Below, piece after piece: positions 11,531 through 23,372 of a DNA stretch of 64,000 nt. The first letter of the stretch is position 1, and the number at the start of each line of letters is the position of its first letter. A program made the translations under genes and the position numbers. The stretch comes from Sialis fuliginosa (taxonomy: Eukaryota; Arthropoda; Insecta; Megaloptera; Sialidae). The stretch covers positions 28,458,001-28,522,000 of the forward strand of contig OY540810.1 in assembly GCA_961205875.1 (NCBI GenBank). The letters are read 5' to 3'. The notes below the pieces were generated by a model. That model was given only the letters and a program-made list of their open reading frames with translations, was not told where the DNA came from and searched no databases.

Positions 11531-14519
11531 TTATTTTTTCCTTGGTTGCAATCCTAAATGAAAACCTTTCTCAGCTGTTACTTTCGTAGATGATTTCATT
11601 TGTTTTAATGGGATCTGAGTTTTGTTCGTCACCACAATATTAAAGTCTTTCAACAAATGAGCTATCGCTAGTTTACCTTCTAATATTGCGAATCTAAATC
11701 CTGAAAACGTCAAATAGTTATTATATACCATAATATTAAGAAATTTATAAACCAAAGTGATTTACCAATGCACACTCTTGGTCCAATTCCAAAAGGCATG
11801 TACGTCATTGAGTTGATATTGGGTTTATTTTCATCATTGAATCTTTCAGGATCAAACTTATCAGGATCTGGGAAATATCTAGGGTCTTTGTGCAGTCCTT
11901 CAATCGGTACTAAGACAAAGGTCCCTTTTTCAATGGTCACTTCTTCCCCATCGCTACATGTGTAGGTGAATGTCTTCGTACAAACTCTATCAGTGAGAGG
12001 AGATTGGGTGTATTTTCTTAACGATTCTAAAAAATACAATAAAGAATTACAATAAATTTCTTATATTACCTAATATAAAGAAATGAAAGTAAACTGTAAT
12101 AATATGTTTGAAATGAAACTTCTTTACCGAGACAAATTAACTGGAATGACCTCGACAGATTTTAATAGTCGACACGTTGTAAAGTTGAAACACTAAGGAG
12201 AGTGTGGCATATGCATGAGTACCTATAAGAGAAAGATGGATATATTGCGCATGCGTACAAGTGTACAAGTCAGTTTAAGTCAGTGTCGAGTTACGTGTTT
12301 GTATATGGTTTTTGTATTAAAATAAACGCTGTTTACTTATTAATTTAATAATCGTTTAATTTATTTATTAAATCGCATGGTTAATGAAGACAAAAGAAGT
12401 TTCATTTCAATCGTGCACGCACTCCCCTCCCGCTCATTCCCCTCGCCAATACACTTAGTTATGAGACAACCTGTATAATTGAATAACCTTGGGTGAGACA
12501 CAGTCCACATTTTTTTATTCTAAATAAAATACAATAAATAGGTACTTATAAAATCATACCAGAGTAAACCATATCCATATATTTCATTTTTTGAACACCC
12601 TCGTAAGTGAATTTTCCGTTATTTGTTTCCAACGTATCATCAACCTCATCCTGGAGTTTTTTCTGAATGTCAGGATTGACAGCAAGTTCATGAAGGATAA
12701 AGCACATTGCTATAGCTGTGTTTTCAAAACCAGCCAAGAAGAATATCATTGCTTGTGCAATAATGTCTTCATTTGTTAATTCTAAAAACATACGGACGAT
12801 TTGTAAGTGATAGTAAAATAATTCACGTTAACTAATACACTACCAATTTTACTATATTCTTTTTGATCCTATTAGATTGTTTACCAATTTCCAAGATATA
12901 TGTATAAAGACAAGGTAGTCTCAATAGCTCGATGGCCAATCAGCGTTTGCGCGGGAATTAAGTCACCCCTGGGATATATTCAAATGTAATAAATGTATAA
13001 TTGGTGCAGTAAAAATAGATTTTTGAACAACGTTTTCTTAAATACCCGCGCAAACGCTGATTGGTCAAGGAGCTATTGAGACTAGCTTGTCTTTATATAT
13101 CTTGACCAATTTCAATGTTCCATCTTGTCAGATAAACATTACGATTCACAGAATAAGTATAAACGTAAAAATGAAATAATAATAAAAAAAATAATTATTA
13201 CCAGCTTTTTCAGTATATTTTTCTTCGGATGTACCTCCAGTTGGAGCAAAATGTGATTCATTTTCTTCTTCATCGTCTTCATGTTTCAAAGACCCTTTCT
13301 TTGCTTCCAGAAGTAGATGGATCATGTCAGGTCTGATAATCCCTAATGATTCTCTTTTTTTAATTGTATCCAGCACGATACCACTGAAGTAATTTAATAT
13401 ATATTTTGAGAACATACCTTCTCCTAATATCTAAAATAAAGTGTTGACAGTTAATTTTAATGCTGAAATTGTTTTTTTGAATTGAAAACAATATTATCAA
13501 TGTATTTTAGGATTGAATTTAAAGACGTGGCCGGTGCGCCGCTAGTAAAAAACATTTTTTAATTGGTTTTATATTTAAAAAACAGTAAGGAAGAAAATAA
13601 ATTTATGTTTCTATATTTATACCTAAACAAAAAACAATATCACCTTCATAATAAAAGGCAACATTTGAATTGCCACAATTCTCCATGTCTTTAAATCGGT
13701 TATTTCGAGCCCCATCTTGTAAAAATCATTATTTTTATCTTTCAATGAGTTACATTTTATTCCAAAAGCACAAGTAGCAATAACATCATTGGTGTAGCGA
13801 GTCAGGATGTCTCTCATTTCAACTTCGACGATATTGTTTGGCCAGTTTTTACTGTCTTCCAAGAAGTAGTGATTCAGTTCTTTACCACATTCCGACATGA
13901 ATTGGAACATTCCCCTCATTTTGCGTCCAGTAAACGCAGGACTTAACGTTGCTCGCATTTTTTTCCATTTTTGACCTCTTAATTTATATAACGATTTTAA
14001 ATTAGGGAGGCATAATTATTTATTTTAAAATTAATCTATTATCAAAACGTTACCTGTTAATGCAAATACATTTTTCGATATTAGAGGATCGATATCTTCC
14101 TTAAAAAACTGAGGTGAATGATCCACAAAATGGTCGAACTCCTTTATAGTAATGGCCTTCAGTAACTCTAAATCTTTCACAAGTAAGTTCGGGATGGAAA
14201 AGAAAAAAATTCCTGTGTATCTAAAAAGTACATTTAATTATTTTATATAACAGAACTTAATTAAATTTAATATTTTTATTTAATTTAATCTCATTAAAAA
14301 AATTAAAATATGTTCTTACTTTTCATTCGGAAAAGTATTGTATAACTCTCTTATTTCATCATTTATGCACTTGTAATGTAAAGTCGACCCCGCCAAATTA
14401 CCCAGGATTGGCATAGGAGTAACATATGGGACTCCTCTTTCTTTCCAGTATTGCATAGGTTTCCAAACATAATAGTAAATAACGAAACATATTATTAATA
14501 ATCCAATATAGAGGAACAT
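11531..14519 (-). CDS. Cytochrome P450 gene C, CYP9-like (complete, 526 aa)
   Basis: Exons: 14320-14519, 14054-14220, 13644-13975, 13202-13430, 12560-12781, 11766-12026, 11531-11700; all borders are GT-AG and no stop interrupts the frame. The start is the ATG that opens the anchor [20 protein letters not shown]. Motifs in order: WKKMR, AGFENTA (Asn where Thr is usual), ESLRKYT for Exx[16 protein letters not shown] spanning the exon 6/7 junction, and a basic QPRKK terminus followed by TAA. Introns 4 and 5 carry MITEs (12906-13094 and 12108-12410). A typical acceptor, CATAG|GAAATC, sits immediately before the ATG, consistent with the 5-prime exon at 15545-15771. Likely a functional enzyme; substrate unknown. 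Confidence 0.93.
12108..12410. mobile_element. MITE with 18-bp perfect terminal inverted repeats, in gene C intron 5
   Basis: The left end TTGAAATGAAACTTCTTT is repeated as its exact reverse complement at the right end, about 300 bp away. Between them lies a TCAGTGTCGAGTT stretch and AATAAA, which first suggested a solo LTR, but the inverted ends favour a DNA transposon derivative. It sits wholly inside an intron and should not affect the protein. Confidence 0.6.
12906..13094. mobile_element. Palindromic MITE (AAAGACAAGGTAGTCTCAAT ends) in gene C intron 4
   Basis: Left arm AAAGACAAGGTAGTCTCAAT, then a CAATCAGCGTTTGCGCGGG block; the right arm repeats these inverted and ends TTGTCTTT. A larger relative with the same arms lies at 55100-55608 in gene K. 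It has no coding capacity. Confidence 0.75.
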
Positions 14520-14800
14520 GATTTCCTATGGAAAAAAACATTTAGAAAATTACAATAATTGGTATATTTATATTTATATGAATTATATTGCATTATTAAT
14601 TAATCATATTTTATTATATTGTTCCGTCGAATAAAAAATACTCTGTAAGGGTCCTTGATATTAAAAATATTGAGAAACACTGACATTAAATAAACATTTC
14701 ACATACTCCTAGATAGATATATGTAAATAAACGATTTTATTTTATTTCAAATATAGTGCATACGAGTATTATTGCATGAATATTATTAAAATATGATATA

Positions 14801-15383
14801 AAGTACTGACACCAGTCTTGGATCCTTTAAGAGCAAGGTATACTGTTTTTTGGGATGGGCTTCTTTCTTGTAATTCTCGTGAACTAATATTACTAATAAA
14901 TTAAGTACATACCTCTTGATTAAATCTATTTAATTACCAATGTCAGCAAATATAGCTTGTTTTTTTTTAAATTATACCCTTTTATTTTGTTTATGTTTTT
15001 TCTCCAGTAATGGATAAAGTAAAATCAATAATGAGTACCCAGTGATGGACATTTGCTAATAATTATAATATGATAAGTACTACGACACAAAAGTTTTAAA
15101 AGAAAGAATTGTTAAATTTGAAACAATGTAAATCTGATGCTATGATAATATAATAATTAATAAATAGATTACACTAACAATTAGTTTAAATGTCCGCCAG
15201 TTTGATACCCATTGACCGATTTTCATCAAATTACGCTATTTTACAGTTAAGTGTCTACAAATTATGATTTCATAATAGCAGTATAGCAAATATCAACAAA
15301 TATTTCTAATTTAATTATTTAGTACATTTAATTAAACAAAAATCCAATATTGGGGTATGATCCATGACCGGTGCCAGTACCTT
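14801..15383. mobile_element. MITE with GGTACTGGCACC-type ends (copy 1)
   Basis: About 580 bp, matching the copy at 16016-16588 over most of its length, including the blocks GGGCTTCTTTCTTGTAATTC, TTTTCTCCAGTAATGGATAA and GTGATGGACATTTGCTAAT. The right end reads GGTGCCAGTACCTT; the left end is slightly eroded. The pair lies side by side upstream of gene C, on either side of the conserved promoter module. Confidence 0.7.
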
Positions 15384-15544
15384 ATAGGTACTACAATATA
15401 GTCAGTCGTTTAAAATAATAAATAAAACGTACAAGGTACTGTTACATTGTAATCAATATTTTCAGTTACCGAAGCTCTACTGTATTCTAAATTAATAATA
15501 ATAATGGAATAATGGCTGATCTTAAATTTAAAAAAAATACTTAC

Positions 15545-15815
15545 CTAAATCTTCAGTAAGTTAAACATCAAACTTAAACAAAATTACAGTCAACAAAATA
15601 TATTTTTATTTTAATAATACTGAATACATTTTTTTAACAAAATAAAAGCGACTTTTCATAAAATAACAATGGTATTATGATTGTAACTAAAGATAACTGA
15701 AACGATTGAAATGTGTAAATAAATTGAAACCACATTTCCAGGCGCGACGCATTTATCTTCTCATGAATACTGAAGGACATATTTTAATTGTGAAGTGTTA
15801 TATAGACTGCGATTA
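15545..15815 (-). promoter_or_regulatory. Conserved upstream module for gene C: TATA box, initiator and non-coding first exon
   Basis: Minus-strand order: TATATAA, then TTCAGT with its A at 15771, the shared exon body, then a donor TTTAG|GTAAGT at 15544. Here the donor has drifted to the stronger GTAAGT rather than GTATGT. Drift that keeps the site usable is what selection on splicing would leave. Exon 0 would be 15545-15771, about 1.0 kb from the acceptor before the gene C ATG. Confidence 0.55.
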
Positions 15816-16015
15816 CTTGATTATTTGCATATCATTGAATCATGCATCTACAATAGCATTTGAGGTTTTTATAATGCATGTATAAGAATATTTTAGTAGC
15901 ATTTTTTACAATCAAATTGACAACAATTTTATTACCAACAATATATTTGTCAAAAATGAAACTCAAAAGTAAGTAATTGTAAATACAAATTATTTAAACT
16001 AAAATAAATTCAGAT

Positions 16016-16588
16016 AAGGTACTGGCACCAATTATGGCCGCTATAAGAGGAAGGTTTACTGTTTTTGTGATTGACGGGCTTCTTTTTTGTAATTCTCATG
16101 AACTCATGTTACTAATAAAACAAGTAACTCTTTATTTAATCAATTTAATTACCAAATTCCGCATATATAGTTTGTTTTTTAAATTATAGCCTTTTACTTT
16201 GTTTATGTTTTTTCTCCAGTAATGGATAAAGTAAAACGAGTAATGAGCACGCAGTGATGGACATTTGCTAATGATTACAAAATGATAAGTACCACGTCAC
16301 AAAAGATATTAAAGAAATAATCGTCAAATTTGAAACAATATAAAGCAGTTACTAGATAATATAATAATTAATAAATAAATTATACTAATAACTAGTTTAA
16401 ATGACTACCATTTTGACACCTATTGGCCGATTGTCATCAAATCACACTGTAAGACAGTTAAATGTAGGTATATAGATTAATATTCAGAAATGGTAGTAAT
16501 CAAATATCAACAAATATTTCGAATTCAGTACATTTAATTAAAAAATAACCATTACTGGGGTCATATTCAAGAGTGGTGCCAGTACCTT
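16016..16588. mobile_element. MITE with AGGTACTGGCACC inverted ends (copy 2)
   Basis: Starts AAGGTACTGGCACC and ends GGTGCCAGTACCTT, flanked on both sides by TA, which suggests a Tc1/mariner-type TA target. It is the better preserved of the two copies in this window. No transposase is present. Confidence 0.75.
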
Positions 16589-17039
16589 ATACACTAAAAT
16601 GTTTTTGGGTCTAAATCACACAAATTTGCGCGAAATTTCGCTTCAGGCCAATTTTCAACCAATTTTAATGTAGTCAGTCGCATTTGAAATGTAAGTAGTT
16701 GTAGTTTGTGAAAATTACCCCATGAATAGTCAATTCACCCTCTTAATTACCCTTTCATCGCCTTAAATCTAAAAAATGACAAATATCAAGATTGATTTGT
16801 TAGTACTATTATATAGTATGTGCAAACTTGTGTGAACCTATCTACAATAATCTACATATGTACAGCCCTACTAGTGCCGTTACTGATTGTAAGATAATAT
16901 GTGTTGAAGATTGACTTGACGTGCGACATCGCCTGCGCTTTATATAAAAATTGTCCGCAGCAACATAAATATTAATCTTACATACAATCTCAAGGATGGA
17001 TATATAGAACTGAAATAACTTTAATTTCAATGTATATTT

Positions 17040-17260
17040 TATTGTTTAGCCCAGATCATGGGCAAAATAGTCCGTGTACTATTTTTTTCTGACCTGCTCA
17101 GAAAAAAATTCACAATTATTTTGAATTAAAGCATGGTGCTATTTTCCTATTATAAGATTTCAAGTTACAGGATCGTTCAGGTTTCATCAAAATCGGTCCA
17201 GTAGTTACGAGATTACCTCGGTTACACTTAATTTATATATTAGTACAGAAAAGTAGTATT
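17040..17260. repeat. Dispersed repeat relic with AAAATCGGTCCAGTAGTTAC block
   Basis: The block AAAATCGGTCCAGTAGTTAC followed by GAGATTACC and CGGTTACAC resembles tails of dispersed repeats that I recall from many lepidopteran genomes. It is degraded and shows no open frame. It ends about 70 bp from the 3-prime end of gene D. Confidence 0.45.
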
Positions 17261-17331
17261 TTTTTCAACAAAAAAAGTTATTTTTTCCTTTGAACATTCT
17301 GTATTTCAAAGATATTTTATCGCAGCCAAGT

Positions 17332-18406
17332 TTATTTCTTCCTTGGTTGTAATCCTAAATGAAAACCTTTCTCAGCTATTACAATCGCGAATACTTTCAT
17401 TTCTTTTAATGGGACCTGAGTTTTCTTAGTCACCACAATATTAAAGTCTTTCAATAAATGAGCTATCGCCAGTTTGCCTTCCAATACTGCAAACCGAAAA
17501 CCTGAAAACAAAAAAATATATATTATAGACAATATTCACGCTTATACACCCGTTAAAAAGCTAAAGCACTTAACTACATAATACAGAACAATCAGTCGAT
17601 AAAATAAATATTTTCATTTACTACTGGTACGTTGTTTATATTGTTTTTTTTTTTCAAAAGGACAAATTAATTATAAGTATTTAGGTAAAAAAGAAAAAAC
17701 ATTGACTGCGCTCGGGCAGGGTTTCTACTTTACCGATGCACACTCTGGGACCAATTCCAAAAGGCATGTACGTCATCGGGTTAATATTAGGCTTATTTTC
17801 TTCATTGAATCTTTCAGGATCAAACTTATCAGGATCTGGAAAATACCTAGGGTCTTTGTGTAGTCCTACTATTGGTACCACGACAAAAGTCCCTTTTTCA
17901 ATGGTCACTTCTTCACCGTCGCTACATGTATGAGTGAATGTCTTCAAACATAGTCTATTTACAATAGAACTTTGGGTGTGATTTCTTAACGATTTTACAT
18001 CAAAGACATTTAAAATATAAAAATTTTATTATTAAATTAAATAAATGCAAAAAAATAAAATTAACCATAAATATTTTTAAAATCTTATGAAACATAGTAA
18101 ATAATTTCTAAATATAAAATTATACCAGAGTAAACCATATCCATATATTTCATTCTCTGGACTCCTTCGTAAGTGAACTGTCCGTTATTCTCTTCCAAGG
18201 TTGCATCAACTTCATCCTGGAGTCTTTTCTGAATATCAGGATTGACAGCAAGTTCATGAAGAACAAAGCACATTGCTATAGCTGTGTTTTCAAAACCAGC
18301 TAAGAAAAATATCATTGCTTGTGCTATGATGTCTTCATTTGTTAATTCTAGAAAGGACTATTTGTACATACTTGTAAAATAATTACATTAGTTATTCTAT
18401 TAACAA

Positions 18407-18437
<31 letters not shown>

Positions 18438-20075
18438 CACATTTTACCAATCTGCCTATTTTTTTTGATCTTATAATACTATAATATATTTACCAAGGAA
18501 TATTTCTTGCAGCCAAATAAACATTACCATTTCAAAACTTGTGGATATTTTAGACATAATAAAAAAATAAAAATAAAAATTTTATTTATTAATTACCAGC
18601 TTTTTCAGCATGCTTTTCTTTAGATGTTCCTCCAGTTGGAGCAAAATGCGATTCTTTATCTTCTTCATCGTCTTCATGTTTCAATGATCCTTTCTTTGCT
18701 TCCAGAAGTAGATGGATCATGTCAGGTCGAATAATTCCTAACGATTCTCTTTTTTTAATTGTATCCAGCACGATATCGCTGAAGTAATTTGTTATATATT
18801 TTGAAAATAAACCTTCTCCGAATATCTAAAATAAAAAAATTACAATTAATATATTAATACTGCGTTCAATTATTCCTTGGAATTGACAATAATGATCAAG
18901 ACACTTTCGAATTATTTTTATGAAGTTTCATGCTGGTCTTTTTTCAAACAACATAGTGAATGTGACAAAATGAATTCCCATTTCTCAAATTCACCCAAAA
19001 AATAAAGTGATTCCCAGCAATTTATTCCATTGTTTGCTAAAAAACCTTCATTTTCAATTTGTGTTTCCGTTATATAAATCTCTAATTAATAGACAATTTG
19101 ATGACGTTACAAATAACTTCAAGTAAAATGATAACTCAATATCAGGAAACTGTCAAACGTGAATGAAGTCCAGTTGATATGAAATCATGCAAAAAAAATA
19201 GTACTTTCATAATAAAAGGCAATGAACTTAATGCCAAAAATCTCCATATCTTAATATCGTTAATCGCGAGGCCCATCTTATAAAAAACATTGTTTTTATC
19301 TTTCAACGAGTTGCATTTTATTCCAAAAGCACAAGTAGCAATGACATCATTGGTGTAGCGAGTCAGAACATCCTTCATATCAACCTCAATGATATTATTT
19401 GGCCAGTTTTTACTGTCCTCTAGTAAGTAGTGACTCAATTCTTTGCCGCATTCCGACATGAATTGGAACATTCCCCTCATTTTGCGTCCAGTAAATGCTG
19501 GACTTAACGTTGCACGCATTTTTTTCCATTTTTGACCTGAAAAATAATAAAATATTTGTCTTGCATATTTTTATTTGAATTAAATGTTATCCATATATTA
19601 CGGAAACATTACCCGTTAATACAAAAACACTTTTCGTTATTAAAGGATCCAAATCTTTATTGAAAAACATTGGTGTGTGATCCATAAAATGGTCGAACTC
19701 CTTTATAGTGATAGCTTTCAATAATTCTAAATCTTTCACAAATAAATTTGGGTAGCAGAGAAAAAAAAATCCAGCATATCTTAAATAAAATATTTAATTA
19801 TTTCCTAATATCATAACTAAATTAAGTTCAATATTTTTATTCAATTTAAAAATAAAAGTTATATTTTCTACTTACTTTTCTTTTGGAAAAGCATTGTAAA
19901 AATCTCTTATATCATCGTTCATGCACTTGTAATGGAGAATCGACCTCGCGAAATTACCCAGAAATGGCACAGGAGTAATATAAGGGACTCCTCGTTCCTT
20001 CCAGTGTTGCATAGGTTTCCAAACATAATAGTAAATGAAGAGACATATTAGCAACAATACAATGTAGAGGAACAT
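17332..20075 (-). CDS. Cytochrome P450 gene D, CYP9-like, with a lost splice acceptor at exon 6
   Basis: Exons by homology: 19876-20075, 19613-19779, 19205-19536, 18597-18825, 18126-18347, 17734-17994, 17332-17501. The coding frame is open throughout (526 codons plus stop) with WKKMR, AGFENTA, ESLRNHT, DPERF and [10 protein letters not shown]. The key defect is before exon 6. Paralogues end the intron CTGCAG or CTACAG; here the same position reads GATGTAA, so the invariant AG is gone, and I see no AG in the 50 bases upstream. The next AG inside the exon would drop 10 nt and shift the frame before the heme loop. The gene is either a very recent pseudogene or uses an unusual acceptor. Its promoter module is the closest of all, with only an 86-nt intron to the ATG. 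Confidence 0.8.
18406..18437. repeat. (AAAT)n microsatellite in gene D intron 4
   Basis: About eight AATA/AAAT tetranucleotide repeats inside the intron. A simple repeat with no visible role. Confidence 0.8.
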
Positions 20076-20167
20076 GATAATCTAACAAAAAAAAATGTTT
20101 TTAAACATATTAAAATCAAATAATATCAATTATCGAAGATCTACTATATAAACACATGTTTACATAC

Positions 20168-20415
20168 ATAAACTTTTCATTGACCAAAGTTACAAACACC
20201 ACAACAATACATCCAAGAAAAAAAAAACTGAAGATATATTTTTTATAGATAAAAACTAATTTTCGTAAAATAATAATGATATTTTTTTTGTTACAACAGA
20301 CAACTAAAGCGATTGAAATATCATTATAAATTGAATCCTACTGCTAGGCTCCACACTTTTACCATTTTAGAATACTGAAGGTTATATTTTTTAATTGTGA
20401 AATGTTTTATAGGCT
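20168..20415 (-). promoter_or_regulatory. Conserved upstream module for gene D: TATA box, initiator, non-coding first exon 86 nt from exon 1
   Basis: On the minus strand: CTATAAAAC, then TTCAGT with its A at 20376, the shared exon body, and a donor at 20167 reading TTTAT|GTATGT (the -1 G is lost here). The acceptor TTTGTTAG follows at 20082, six nucleotides before the ATG at 20075. This is the most compact arrangement in the array and the clearest view of the proposed exon 0 plus 5-prime UTR intron. Confidence 0.55.
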
Positions 20416-20445
20416 GCGCTCATAGAAACGGTGCGAATAAAAAAA

Positions 20446-21165
20446 ACTGACAAGGGAACCTTTTCTAGTAGTAAAATCGTATCGAGTTCAAATTTTGTAT
20501 ATAGTTAGAGGGGGTCAGGGGTTGTAAGAAAAGGAGGTGAATTACCCCTATGAAAATGTACAAAATATTTGTATATTTCAAATAACTCTGAAACTAATGA
20601 AGATTTTTAAAAATTATAGTAAAAAATGTTCATGATTTTTTTATACTCTTCTGAATGGCAATAGTCGAAATTCGAAAAAGTGAAACCGTCATTACTATTA
20701 ACAATTTTTAAGCGGCCATTTTCTAGATTTACTTGCGCTAAATAATCTTTTTACTGGTTTCTAGAGGTCTTAAAATGTAAATATCTTTCTAAATTGGTCA
20801 GTTTTTAACTATAATCAATACTTTTCTTATCGCTAACGTAATAATAAATGTAAATACATATTTTTCGAAATATGATAGTATGGGGATGAAAGTGGTAACA
20901 AATTTTGATGAAATTAATAATGGGGTGGGTGTGAGGTGGGGGTGAACGGTTTCACTTTTTCGAATTTCGACTATTGTCATTCGAAAGGGTATAAAAAATC
21001 ATTAAAATTTTGTAGTACATTTTTTTTAAATCTTCATTAGTTTCAGGGTTTTTGAAACCGTTTTACCGCAGCTAAAATAATTTTTTTCATACTACCACTT
21101 ACCCCCTTATACACAAAATTTGAACTCGATACGATTTTACCACTGGCAAAAGTTCCCTTGTCAGT
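20446..21165. mobile_element. Large palindromic (foldback) element, about 720 bp
   Basis: The left end ACTGACAAGGGAACCTTTT, then TAGTAAAATCGTATCGAG and TTCAAATTTTGTATA, is repeated inverted at the right end (TACACAAAATTTGAACTCGA, TACGATTTTACCACTGG, TTCCCTTGTCAGT). Further inside, the GGCAATAGTCGAAATTCG block near 20655 pairs with CGAATTTCGACTATTGTC near 20965. The two open frames inside are products of the palindrome. It lies just upstream of the gene D promoter module. Confidence 0.75.
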
Positions 21166-22483
21166 ATTTTTTCATTTCTATTTAGGATTGATTATTATAC
21201 TATTTTAATCTCTTTAAATAAGGAGATTATTATAATTAAATGGAACTTAATTAAATTAATAACAATGTTTTGAAACTTATTTATTTAATATTACTTATAT
21301 ATACAGAGACGGTTATAGCTAACATGATTTTATGTAGAAAATATAGAATAAATCACATTAAATTTAGTACAATAATATAATTGGAACATTTGATTTAAAT
21401 AATATTTACACAGTTACCTTTAATAACGGCGAATCTCAAAAAATACACTGTTATCAGCGAAATGTAGATTATTCATACAAATTGATCCACTCATCAATTT
21501 TATCAGTAAGATTACAAATGGCATCTGTTTAAAAGTCAAAGTGACTATTATTATTTTAACTTTTTTATTCCCATTTATATGAAATATTCATATAGTACTC
21601 GTATAAGTAAGTATAATAAAGTCGATTTTTTCAAAATCCGGATTTTAATGGAATTATCCATTTTGACCTTCTGAGAGTGAACAGTGTGAATGATTCTAAT
21701 TAATTATGTAAAAAAATTAATTATTTCTAACTAAATCATAAATGAATGGGACTAGGGTGACCAGATTTTAGTTTTTGTAAGCCCTGACATGTAAATGAAG
21801 GCCTCCTTTTTTATTTTATTTTATCCTTCTTATTTTTATTTTAATACAATTTATAAAAAAAAGTATTACTTTTGCTCCTCCTGCTCTGTTTTTGATTACC
21901 TTTTTTTTAATAGTCATCATTTTTACTAAACTCGGAGAAATTGCACTGAAACCCTGAACCCGAAAAAACAGTATACAAACCCTGAGACCCCGGATGAAAA
22001 CCTGAGATCTGGTCATCCTTAATGAGACATAAATTATAGATAATAATAATATATTCGACATTTTATATCTAAAACAATTATTTCTTATTCGCACCGATAA
22101 AAAATAATTCAAAATTTCAAAAATTACGCGCGGCTAGTGACTCTATTTGTTGATGTGTTTGTAATTTGGGACAATATTTCATTTTATGAATTTTTCCGAC
22201 CTTTTATCATGGTATTATGAGCGTAACTTTTTAATAGTAGTACTGTATCAAGGATATTCAACTACATATAGTTTAATAACTGTATGTAATACTGTAGTAC
22301 GACAACTATACCTTAAAGTATAACCCCTAAACGTTAATCAATAATCTCCTGATGTACAAAAATTTACCCACCTTATTAACGTAAGTATTGTCCTAAACTT
22401 CATTCCCTAACACTAGACATTAGTTTAATTATGCTTATATTTTGAATTCTGTTTGTTACTGTCACAGCACCTAACTTAAAAAA

Positions 22484-22664
22484 AAAATATTTAGATAATT
22501 ATTTGCTGCCATGATTTTTTTTCTTTGGTTGAAATCCAAAATGAAAACCATTGTTTTCACCAGTTTTAATGAGATCTGAGTTTTTTTTGTCACAATAATA
22601 TTAAAGTCGTTTAACAAATGAGCTTTTCTTAGTTTACCTTCCAATATTCTAAACCGAAAACTAA
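22484..22664 (-). pseudogene. Relic of a P450 terminal exon (exon 7)
   Basis: The minus strand reads FRFRILEGKLRKAHLLND, then FNIIVTKKTQISLKLVKT, clearly exon 7 of the first P450 subfamily. A deletion has then removed most of the [10 protein letters not shown] segment. On its upstream side the fragment runs straight into a degraded copy of the promoter module (GGGCATATTTTTTAACTATG), with no other exons. It is the trace of a duplicated gene whose interior was deleted. Confidence 0.75.
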
Positions 22665-22948
22665 AGGGCATATTTTTTAACTATGAAGTTTTATTAGCAG
22701 CGCTAATAAAAAAACCAACTTGAATAAAAAATACTAAATTCATTTTGATCTATTTTTTGAATTGGAAATTATACTGTTATTATCTTACACGTACCTAGGA
22801 AGGGGATTTCATTTTAAAAGGATATAATAAAATTACGTATTTATGAACACTCTTTAATTAAATTTTTTTAAAGTACTACGTGCATACCAAAATCAACATA
22901 AATATACCAATAAATTATTTTATGAATTATGTTTTTTATGTATTTTAT

Positions 22949-23041
22949 TTTATTTTTTCCTTGACTGCAATCCTAAATTAAAACCCATCTCAGCTGTTGC
23001 TTTTGTAAATATTTTCAATGATTTTAATGGGATCTGAGTTT
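22949..23041 (-). pseudogene. Second relic of a P450 exon 7 (3-prime half)
   Basis: The plus strand shows TTTTTTCCTTGACTGCAATC followed by CTAAATTAAAACC and the block ATTTTAATGGGATCTGAG. This is the antisense of the C-terminal half of exon 7, ending abruptly at the TQIPLK codons. The sense frame contains a stop. The pairing of this half-exon with the relic at 22484 recurs at 29.1-29.6 kb and 40.8-41.2 kb, so the pair was duplicated as a unit. Confidence 0.7.
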
Positions 23042-23372
23042 ATATACATTAGTCAACAGTTTTTTTCACATAAAAAGTTGATAGACTAATCCGATAACCA
23101 CAAAACGTCAATTTTATTCAAATCAATAAAACAAGCATCCACAATTAATATTGTTAATAATGTTAGTTTATTTTTTTTATAAAATAAAAGGTATATTTAA
23201 AATGATAATAAATCATTTAACAAGAAAAAGTCAGTAAAAATATCAAGGTACTTATAATTATTATTATGATTATTATTAGAAGTATTCGTTTCACACAGTT
23301 AGCAACAAAACATTTCGGTTGTATGAAATTTTGACCATGTATCTACATGAAGACATTTTTTTAAAGCCACCT

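Noticed and set aside
12108-12410. Solo LTR in gene C intron 5 (TCAGTGTCGAGTT and AATAAA in order)
   Set aside because: Perfect 18-bp terminal inverted repeats define the ends, and no TG...CA with direct target duplication was found, so a MITE is the better call.
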